From positions 25,226 through 89,225 of the forward strand of contig NW_004451418.1 in NCBI RefSeq assembly GCF_000321225.1: a DNA stretch of 64,000 nt. The letters run 5' to 3'. Below, piece after piece: positions 55,795-64,000 of this stretch. Position 1 is the stretch's first letter; the number at the start of each line of letters is the position of its first letter. The notes beneath the pieces are model-generated. The model saw nothing but the letters and a program-made list of their open reading frames with translations. It did not search any database and was not told where the DNA came from. Position numbers and translations under genes: made by a program. Origin of the DNA: Odobenus rosmarus divergens. Its lineage: Eukaryota > Chordata > Mammalia > Carnivora > Odobenidae.

Positions 55795-55870
55795 AAAGAT
55801 GATTTTTGAGTTTAGAGTAACATTGCCTAATAGAATTTTGGGTGATGACTGAAATGTTTTATATTTATAT

Positions 55871-56041
55871 TGTGTTGTCCAGTAGGTTAGCCACTAGTCA
55901 CATGTGGCTATTGAGCACCTGAAATATGGCTAGTATGCCTGAGGAACAGAATTTTAAATTAGTTTAAATTTAATTTAAATTACTTATTTTTAATTTAGAG
56001 AGCCACATGTGGTGAAATGGCTACCGTATTGAACAGCACAG
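55871..56041. mobile_element. hAT-type non-autonomous DNA transposon with long terminal inverted repeats
   Basis: Left end 'tgtccagtaggttagccact' plus 'agtcacatgtggct'. Right end 'agagccacatgtggtg' plus 'atggctaccgtattgaacag'. The ends are imperfect reverse complements over about 38 bp, around an AT-rich centre built of TTTAAATT. This is the typical structure of a small mammalian hAT (MER-type) element. Confidence 0.8.
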
Positions 56042-57689
56042 GCTTAAAGAATGAGTGGAAAAATGGTTATTCAAAAAAGTATTTTCAGAACATTCTTTTC
56101 TTCCCAATGACAAAACCATTCCCAACTATAAAATAAGCCTGAGAAGCCACAGTAATGGCTTGCAGCCATTTAAGTTTCTCTCACCCCTTACATATTGACT
56201 CTAAGCTAAAATTGCTTTTTAATAAAAGAACATATATGAGGTAGACTTTAGTACTGTAGCCAGTCTGATGGGGATACACCATCATGTATTTAAGTCCCTT
56301 GAGCGGAAATGTTCTAGTTATCCCTGCTGGTGGCCTGTGGAAGACACCTTACTATTTAACATGAAATATGGGTAGTAAAGAGAGTGGAGAGTCCTGCATT
56401 GAGCCCAAAGATGTTTGGCCTCTAGTTGCATTGCTTGACATCTGGTGGACGTGGTTTTCATATTGCTGGTAAATTCTCCAGCTGGTAGTCTTGATTGGGC
56501 CAACAGATACAGCTGCTCCTCTTGCCTCACTTGTAAATTATGTTTTTGACCTTCCTTGCAGAGAGTTAATCCCTCTCCCTTTCTTCCTCCTTTGAGCCTG
56601 TGGCTACAAATGCTTTCCAGAAAGAAAAAAAAAACCCAAAACACTAATGCTTTGGCTGCTGAATTCTATTGATCAAAAAACCCATCTCTTCTGTCATAAA
56701 GGCTGGAATTTTATTGTATTGCAAGTAAGACAGTGTTATAAATGAGAAGCTGGGCTCAAAAGAGAAAGCGGCTATAGCAAAGTTTGTATTCCTTATAAGA
56801 AAGTAAGCTTTTGGCCTACCCCTCTGGTTTCCTGACTTCTATGAAAAAGTTGTTGAATTAATGGCATGCCCGTTCAGCATGATGACTGGTTAGTGAAACA
56901 TGCTCTCACATAATGTTGAGAATCCATGGTAGCAAATGAGAAAGAAGGCATCTTTAAAAACTAAAACTAAAACAAAACAAAACCCAAAACCAACAACAAC
57001 AAAGCACACACATTTTTTAAATTTAAAAACTATTTCTAAAAAGTTTTTTTCCTTTCTTTTTTTTTAATTTGGACTTCTTGTTACCAAACTCAGAAACTAA
57101 AGCCACCTGGCCATTCGAACATTTTATATAAGCTAGCTATGTTCAGTCTAAGTTAAGGCCTTGAATTAAAGCTCACCTCAAAATCATAGTGCTTTAAAAA
57201 AGCTGGATAATAAATATTATTGTAACCAGAGTCTGTATACAATTTGAATAAATAGAGGTAGGTTCTTTTACAAATTTCTTTCTTTTCTTTTCTTCTCTTT
57301 TTCATATAGAACATTCTTTTAATTATATCATTTAATTTAATTTCTAAACCTTCTGTAGCATAAGTTAGAGATTTTTTTTTTTATTAAACCAAAATTAGGG
57401 CATTGATACCAGTTGGATTTAAGAATCAGATTGCCTATATCCTGCCCAGATAGTAGTTAATGAACAGTTTTTAATAAACACCCAGTGTGCATGGACTACT
57501 GTAATAAAAACAGATGTCAAAACTGGCATGGAACTTATTGAAGTGTAATAAGTGAAACCTAGGTTTCTTTTACAGTTTTATAACTTTCTATAACAGTAGT
57601 GAAAATACTGTTATAAAAATTCATTCTTGAGGAAGAGCAGGCTGTTTTATGGTCTTAAAGTGTTTCCCCACAGATATCTTATTAGTTGC
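56042..57689. other. Unassigned AT-rich sequence, 1.6 kb
   Basis: No gene or supported repeat. An (AACA)n-like stretch lies at 56972-57002. Confidence 0.45.
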
Positions 57690-58410
57690 AGAAAAAATAA
57701 TATATATATAATGGGGAAACCAGGCAACAACTTGACCTTGTGATCAAAATTAATGTGACTGGTGAGGGGCAGATGGACATCATTTGCCTCTGGATGTGAT
57801 AACCTGAGAAAGACACAACATCGCTTTTGTAGTATTCCATCTGGAAGTGCATAACCTGAATCTAATCACAAAGAAACATCAGACAAATCTAAAATGAAGA
57901 ACATTCTATGAAGAAAGAAAAAAGGGATTATATTCTTAAAAAATGTCAGTGTCATAAAAAACAAAGGCTGAGGGAAATGCTCCAGATTAAATAATACTAG
58001 AGTCTTGGCAACTAAATGCAATACTTGATCCTAGACTAGATCCTACATGGGAGGGGAAAAATGCTATAAATGCATTATTAGGTCAATTTACAAAATTGAA
58101 ATATAGATAGTAAAAAGTGTTGTATCATTCTTAAATTTGTTATAACTGTACTGTGGTATATAAAGAAATATTTTCACTCATAGAAAATACACACTGAAGT
58201 ATTTAGGGATAGAGGGCCATAATATATACAGTATCTTCTTAATGGTCCAGAAAAAATATATGGATGGATGGATGAATGGATAGATAGCAAAGTAATAGAG
58301 CAAAATGTTATCAATAGGTGAACCTGGGTAAAGGATGTATGGATGTTCCTTGAACTATTCTGTAATTTTGAAATTATTTTTGCATAGAAATTTTTAAAAA
58401 TATATCACCC
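57690..58410 (+). mobile_element. Ancient L1 3' UTR-like element, sense
   Basis: 'aagaaacatcagacaaatct', 'gaagaacattctatgaagaa', 'gtcagtgtcataaaaaacaa', 'ttggcaactaaatgcaatac' and 'aggtgaacctgggtaaagg' with 'attctgtaattttgaaatta' follow the order I associate with an old L1 3' end. The subfamily is uncertain. A (GGAT)n-like tract lies at 58262-58287. Confidence 0.6.
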
Positions 58411-58469
58411 TTGGATATTATGGCACATTTGATAAGTTTTGAAATGAATAAGTATTGGAATGAGTGCAT

Positions 58470-58630
58470 TGCCAGGCAGTTGGAACCTGGGTTCTCCCTC
58501 AACTCTGTTTATTTAGTGTGATCACTCTGCCTCTTGGGAACTCAAGAGTCCTCATCTGTAAAATGAGAATAAGAATACCTTACTATGCCTTAAGTCCTTT
58601 CTGGGATAAAGTACGATAACAACAAAGAAA
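58470..58630 (+). mobile_element. MIR
   Basis: Sense MIR: 'ggaacctgggttctccctca', 'gtgatcactctgcctcttgg', 'tcctcatctgtaaaatgaga' and 'taagaataccttactatg' in order. Confidence 0.7.
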
Positions 58631-60129
58631 TAAAATCTGTCTCTCTGAATATGGATGACTGGATTCTATTTAGTCCTTGATGTATTATGGATATATTATA
58701 GATATTATAGATATTTGTATATATTACGATCCTAGATACTTGCCTCCAATCTGCAAAATTCTAAATTCTACATTCCAGATTACATAAGCAGATATATTGC
58801 TATTCAATTTTCAGTACAATTTTTGCAATCCCAATGTAGTGTATTTACCATGTTTTGGTTTTTTTTGAAGATAGTTTCTGAGGCTTTAAAAAAATCTCAA
58901 TAAACATCTATTTAGAAGGGTTAGGACAGATGGGATTTCTGAGAGTTTTTTGTTAGGCTTAATGTACCTCTCAAATAAAATCATAAGAGGAAGACAAATA
59001 TAAAATGGGAGGTAAACAAGAAGGAGTTATCAAAGGAATTGAGAAAGAGATTTCCATTCCCAATTAAGATGAAGACACTTTTGCTCCTACCCCCAACAAT
59101 GAGAATGAGCTGGATAAACTATAAAATCATAAATTTAAAAAAGCATCCAAAAAACTGAATATGCTAGAAAAACCTAAGTGATCTAAGGCCCAGAAAGACT
59201 TTTAGGACAGAAAAAACCTCTTGACTGATTTATTTCTGGCAGAACAGTGGGAAGAGGAGTAAAACTGATGTAGAAGAATATAAAGAAAAACCAGCCAAAC
59301 TTTCAATGAACTATTTATAGCCTCATGTGAATGGTGTGACAGATTAAAATCCTAAGTAGCCCCAGTCACAGGGTGAGTCTTGCACCCACCACCAGTTCTT
59401 CCCTATGAAGCCTTCACCAAATGAGCACACCAAGAGCTTGGAACATGGCAAAGAACTGAGAGTGATTCATCAAGGTGTGTAGGATTTGCACCAAGTACAT
59501 GGCAGTAGCCAAAAAAAGACTGGAGGTAGCGCGGGAGAACTGAGAGACATCTCCCTGAGGTATAGTGGCCCTTTATCAAATACAAGGCAGTTGCAAGAAA
59601 AGGCTGGGATAAAGAAAAGAAATGAGAACAAACCTCCCTTATTCCTACAAGGTATATAGGACCTTCAAGGGCAAGGCAGCATACAGTTGAAGTCTAATGC
59701 CTGGGCAACAGCGTGAAGAAATATGCCATGGCATGGAAAGCTGGGGGAGGTTATCAAGAGCAAAGAGAAACCTAAGCAACCCAGAAATCTGGTGGCTCAG
59801 CTATAACAAAGAGAAATCTCCCATGATTAGAATACGGGCAGCTGGATTATAAGACATAGAAAAGTCTTCAGAATCTCATCAGGGCTCAGATCCCAGACCT
59901 TGCTTAAGGGAAATTCCTGATCCAGACCTCAGAATATTAGCCAATAGTGAACTAAATCTAAAACTACCACAAAGCCCAGAACCAGCTCACCTAGAGATTA
60001 GACTGACAGTCCTAACATAGAGGGAGGGAGTTTGCCATTTTCTTAGGATAAATATTATCTATTTTAAATATAATTTACTGTTCTTTTACATGCAGTGTCT
60101 GGCATACAATAAAAATTAGGAGTCCTCTG

Positions 60130-60556
60130 GAGCACCTGGGTGGCTTAGTCAGTTACGCAGCCAACTCTTTTTTTTTTTAAAGATTTTATTTATTTATTTA
60201 TTTGACAGAGAGAGAGACAGTGAGAGAGGAAACACAAGCAGGGGGAGTGGGAAAGGGAAAATCAGGCTTTCCCGCTGAGCAGGGAGCCCGATGCAGGGCT
60301 CAATCCCAGGACACTGAGATCATGACCTGAGCCGAAGGCAGATGCTTAATGCCTGAGCCACCCAGGTGCCCCAATAACCAACTCTTGATTTCACTCAGGT
60401 CATGATCTCAGGGTCCTGGGACTGACTCTGCGTTAGGCTCCCCACTCAGCGGGGAGTCTGCTTTAGGAGACTTTCTCTCCCTCTGCCCCTCCCCCTACCC
60501 TTTCTCTCTCTAAAATAAATACGTTAATAAATCTTAAAAAATTTTAAAAAATTTAT
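60130..60556 (+). mobile_element. CAN-type SINE, split by another SINE
   Basis: Sense SINE: left part 60130-60169 ('gagcacctgggtggcttag') and right part from 60378 ('caactcttgatttcactcag' to the A-rich tail). The outer TSD gagtcctctg is at 60120-60129 and 60557-60566. The antisense SINE 60170-60377 sits between the parts. Confidence 0.93.
60170..60377 (-). mobile_element. CAN-type SINE inserted in a SINE
   Basis: Antisense SINE with T tail, (TTTA)n, GA-rich segment, 'gatcatgacctgagccgaa' and head 'gagccacccaggtgcccc'. The TSD ccaactctt, at 60161-60169 and 60378-60386, is itself part of the host SINE, so this insertion is the younger one. Confidence 0.94.
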
Positions 60557-62499
60557 GAGTCCTCTGAAGGAGCAGAATAAAATCAGTCAATGGAAGCTTA
60601 TCCCCACAGATAACCTGGATGTTGGAATTAGTGGAGAGGATTATAAAATAGTTATGATAACTATAAAAAGAAATAACAAAATGGAAATGGAATGACTGAA
60701 AAGTACAATATCAGAAACAAAGAACTTATTTGATGGGCTTAACAGGAGATTGGGGTGGAAAATATGATTAGTGAACTTGAGAACCAGTCAGTATAAATTG
60801 TCCAAACTTATGCACAAAATGGAAAATGAATTTAAGAAACTGAAGAAAGTGTCTGACCTGTGGAACTATAACAACTGGTCTAAGATATGTGCATTTGGAA
60901 TTATATAGCTGTAAAGTTCTTACATTGTTTATAAGACAGTATGTTAGTATTTGGATGTAGTTTGAGATAAGTTAAGGATGCTTTTTAATTTCTAGGATAA
61001 CAAATTTAAACATAAAAAAATCAATACAAGACATCTAAGAAAGTATACTACAAAATACTCAACCAAAAAATAGGTCAGAAAAGAGGAATAGAAAAACAAA
61101 GAACATATGAGACAAATAGAAAACAAATACTGAAAGACTTAAACTCAATTTTAGCAATAGTTACATTAAATATGAATAAACTAAACACTCAATTTAAAAG
61201 GCAGAGATTTTCATATTGAAAACAATCTCAGAAGGCCCAACTATATAGTGTTTATAAGAAATGCACATTAAATAGACTCAGACAAAATTGATAGTAAAAG
61301 TATGGAAAAAATGTATGTGCAAACACTAAACATAAGAAAGTTGGTGTGGCTATATTAATGTCAGACATAGGAAACATTATAAGATAAAGCAGGACATTAC
61401 ATATTGATAATATGGCCAATTCATCAAGAAGACATAAAAATTCTAATGATGTATGTACCTAGTAAAGGAAGCAAAAATTGAGAGAACTATAGGGGAGGAA
61501 CAGACAAATCTACAATATAGTTGGAAATTTTAACATCCCTCTCTCAGTATTAAGTAGAATAAAAATTAGTGAGTGTATGAACAACACTATGATCCAACTT
61601 GACCTAAGTGATATTTACAGACACCACACTCAACAAGTTACTCTTTTCAAGTTCATAAGGAATACTCACCAAAAGAAATTAGAAATTATTTCAAATGGAA
61701 TGATAATGGAAACAACATGTCAGAATTTATAGGATACAATGAGAACATTAAAAGAAAAAGTATATCTTTAAATGCTTAGAGGAGAAAATTTATTTTATTT
61801 TATTTTTTTTTGAGAAAATTTAAATAAATGTTAAATTTCCATCTTAAGCTTTAAGGAGAATAAATACAAAATAATCACAATAAAAGTAAAAAAAGATAAC
61901 ATAGAAAATTAAAAATAGAGAAAAATCAACAAAGCCATAAATTGGTTCTTTGAAAAAAGTTAATAAAATTGAAATAACCTTAGAAAGAATGGTCAGAAAA
62001 CAGAAAATAATACAAATTACCAATATCAAGAATGAAAGGGGAATAAGTGTAGAATCATAAATCCTACAGACATTAAATGGATAATAAGGTGATAAAATGA
62101 ACAACTTTATTACATTCAGTAACTTAGGTGAAATTCATAAATTCTTTGAAAAAACCCAACTTATGAAATCTAACACAGAAAGTTGGAAATAAGTATATAC
62201 ATAATTAAGAAATTGAATTTATAATCAAAATCTTCTCTCAAAGAAAACTTCATCCCCAGATGGTTTCACTGGTATGTTATATCAGACTTTTAAGGAAGAA
62301 ATAATACATCTTTCAACTATTATCTTGGGAAAACAAGGCAGGGGGAATGCTTTCCAACCCATTTTATGATGTGAGCGTAACCTCAGTATCAAAATTTGAC
62401 AAACATGTTACAAGGAAAACGACAGACCAATACCCCTCCTAAACATAGGTGCAGGAATTCTTAATAAGTTAATTATTTTTTAAAAAAGATTTTATTTAT

Positions 62500-62560
62500 A
62501 TAGTATACATTAAAAATTAATGATGTACTGTATGGTGACCAACAATAAAAAAAGGAAGTT
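62500..62560 (+). mobile_element. L1 3' terminal micro-insertion, about 61 bp
   Basis: Only the last bases of a young L1 are present: 'attaaaaattaatgatgtac', 'tgtatggtgaccaacaataa' and an A tail, matching the end of the copy at 22416-22652. The 18-bp TSD aaaaaagattttatttat is at 62482-62499 and 62563-62580. It lies within the tail of a SINE. Confidence 0.88.
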
Positions 62561-62582
62561 TAAAAAAAGATTTTATTTATTT

Positions 62583-62772
62583 TTTAAAAAGATTTATTTA
62601 TTTGTTTGAGAGAGAGAGCGCGCACAACCTGGGTGAAGGGCAGAGGGAGAAGTGGACTCTCTGCTGAGTAGGGAGCCTGACATGGGACTGACATGGGACT
62701 CAATCCTGGGACTCTGGGATCATGACCTGAGCTGAAGGCAGACACTTAACCAACTGAGCCACTCAGGCGCCC
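62583..62772 (-). mobile_element. CAN-type SINE inserted in the tail of another SINE
   Basis: Antisense SINE with tail, (GA)n, 'gcgcgcacaacc', 'gatcatgacctgagctgaag' and head 'gagccactcaggcgccc'. The TSD aagattttatttattt is at about 62567-62582 and 62773-62788. An internal tandem copy of 'tgacatgggac' occurs at about 62688-62709. Confidence 0.92.
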
Positions 62773-63184
62773 AAGATTTTATTTATTTGAGAGAGAGAGA
62801 GAGTGAGCGACAGAGAGCACAAGTGGAGAGAGAGAGGCGGAGGGAGAGGGATAAGCAGACTCTCCACTGAGCAGGGAGCCGGATGTGGGGCTCAATACTA
62901 GGACCCTGAGATTGTGACCTGAGCCAAGGCAGACACTTAACAAACTGAGCCATCAGGTGCCCCTTTAATATGTTAATCTTTAAAAAAAAAAAAAAGGAAG
63001 GAAGGAAACGAGGTATAACTTCTGAAAAGAAAGGAACAGACAAAAAGGCACCAATATCTTTGTGATATGATGTAGACCTAGAAAATCCAAGGAGTTCAAC
63101 TCAGAATTATGAATTTAGGAAGAGCAAGTAGAAAATAAAGATACAAAATTCAGTATCTTCTGCTTATAGAAGCAGTAAAAAAAA

Positions 63185-63570
63185 ATTAACCCTAGAGTTA
63201 CTATATAACTCAGCATTTCCACTCCTAGATATATAGCCAAGAGAATAGAAACTATGACCACACAAAAACTTGTGCACAGATATATTATAGCAGCATTATT
63301 CATAATAGCTACAAATACCCATCAACTGGTGAATGGATAAACGAAATGTTACGGAATGTAGATTAGTGGTTGCTAGGGTTGCTGGGGAAGGAGAGTGTGA
63401 GAGTGAGTGCTAATGGGTACAGAGTTTCTTTTTGAGGTGATAAAAGTGTTCTGGAATTGGAGCTACACAACTTTGCAAATGTATTAAAACTACTAAAATG
63501 AACACTTAAAGGGTGAGTTTTATGGTATGTAAACAAATCTGTTAAAATATCCCAACAAATCTATTAAAAA
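63185..63570 (+). mobile_element. Ancient L1 3' end with internal deletion, inserted in the decayed LINE
   Basis: 'cagcatttccactcctagat', 'tgcacagatatattatagca', 'gcattattcataatagctac' and 'catcaactggtgaatggata' are followed directly by 'tagattagtggttgctagg', omitting about 150 bp expected between them. The sequence then continues 'gctaatgggtacagagtttc' to 'tgagttttatggtatgtaa'. Old L1 3' end, sense. Confidence 0.75.
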
Positions 63571-64000
63571 TATCAAACTGTAATTTACTGTATTAACCAA
63601 AATAAATGAGAAAAACCATATGATCATCTAGATATCATATCCTCATTTCAACTTCCATTCATGATAAAAATCCTTACAATACCAGAAATCTGATAAATAC
63701 CTCAATTTTATAAAAGGCATCTACCAAAAACCTACAGTTAAAAGCATACGAATTGGTGAAATCCTGTACACTTTTTTTCTAACATTGAGAACAGACAAAG
63801 AGGAGTTCCACTCATTACTTCTATCTAGTATTTTATCAGAATTCCTAACCAGTACAATAAAGCAAGTAAAAGAAATAAAAGACAAAAGTTGGAAAAGAAG
63901 TAAAAACTGTAGTTATTCTTAGATGACATGGAATGATTCTAACAAATGATGTGCAAGACCTGTCCTCTGAAAACTACAAAGCCTTGATGAGAGAAATAAA

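Larger units (their letters stand above)
62474..62964 (-). mobile_element. CAN-type SINE broken by an L1 micro-insertion and a second SINE
   Basis: The antisense SINE tail starts at about 62474 and the body is 62773-62963 (GA-rich segment, 'gattgtgacctgagccaagg', head 'gagccatcaggtgcccc'). The outer TSD is ttaataagttaat (62461-62473) and ttaatatgttaat (62965-62977). Its T-rich tail region was hit twice, by the elements at 62500-62560 and 62583-62772. Confidence 0.88.
58930..64000 (+). mobile_element. Ancient L1M/HAL1-like LINE, sense, decayed, running off the right edge
   Basis: A-rich plus strand with no long open frame. 58930-60110 resembles an old LINE 5'/ORF1 side. From about 60560 onward it reads as decayed L1 sequence: an ORF2-start-like 'tagttacattaaatatgaat' (61159), endonuclease-side sequence at 61500-61680, 'ttcatccccagatggtttc' (about 62250, the PDGF block of reverse transcriptase) and FADD-region remnants near 63910. 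It is broken by the SINEs at 60130-60556 and 62474-62964 and by another L1 end at 63185-63570. It may be two old elements joined, since the start and middle differ in preservation. Confidence 0.65.

Noticed and set aside
55476..55809. Lys/Arg/Glu-rich frames of 76-106 codons
   Set aside because: Translation of a SINE and its (GAAA)n tail, low-complexity artefact.
3450..62960. tRNA genes at SINE heads
   Set aside because: The A-box and B-box like motifs belong to tRNA-derived SINEs. None folds into a complete tRNA cloverleaf by eye.

Overview
The window is mammalian nuclear DNA, almost certainly from a carnivoran. It holds about 18 tRNA-derived CAN-type SINEs, with a head reading like 'gcctgggtggctcag', a 'gatcatgacctgagc' body in antisense copies and an (AAATAAAT)n tail, plus L1 copies with carnivore-type ends. 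The canid-specific and felid-specific SINE forms are absent. The GC-rich L1 5' UTR at the left edge resembles what I recall of bear, seal and mustelid L1s. An arctoid caniform is therefore the best guess, by recollection and not by search.

No complete protein-coding gene, rRNA, tRNA or CRISPR array is visible. Most reading frames are short and chance, or are the wreckage of L1 ORF1 and ORF2. The only host-coding candidates are two short exon-like segments on the + strand, 31431-31541 and 54227-54300. Both have good splice sites and their phases fit each other. If real, the window is mostly intron of a + strand gene that I do not recognise.

Layout: 1-2760 is a pile of four L1 pieces, including a young L1 5' UTR breaking an older L1 and a possible inversion junction. 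2.8-16.7 kb is AT-rich sequence with TG microsatellites, an old L1 end, L2, MIR and hAT fossils and two SINEs. 16.7-31 kb holds LTRs (one apparently inside another), an MLT1 LTR splitting an L2, young SINEs, a short young L1 end, a long L2, and a SINE inside a hAT element. 31-43 kb carries candidate exon A, a second MLT1 LTR, L2 and a SINE cluster.

43.1-51.0 kb is a four-deep nest: an ancient antisense L1 is split by a Tigger-like DNA transposon, which is split by a 5.4-kb carnivore L1, which itself contains two SINEs. A further L1 end sits at the right border. 52.6-53.8 kb is a long ancient L1 3' UTR, followed by candidate exon B. From 58.9 kb to the right edge is an old, decayed L1-like element interrupted by SINE-in-SINE insertions and a 61-bp L1 micro-insertion.

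These elements do not form a cooperating gene system. The value of the window is as a record of retroposition order, and as a place with several locally templated inverted duplications. I found no evidence for a novel biological system. Family names are from memory of consensus features, and boundaries are approximate unless a target-site duplication (TSD) is given.
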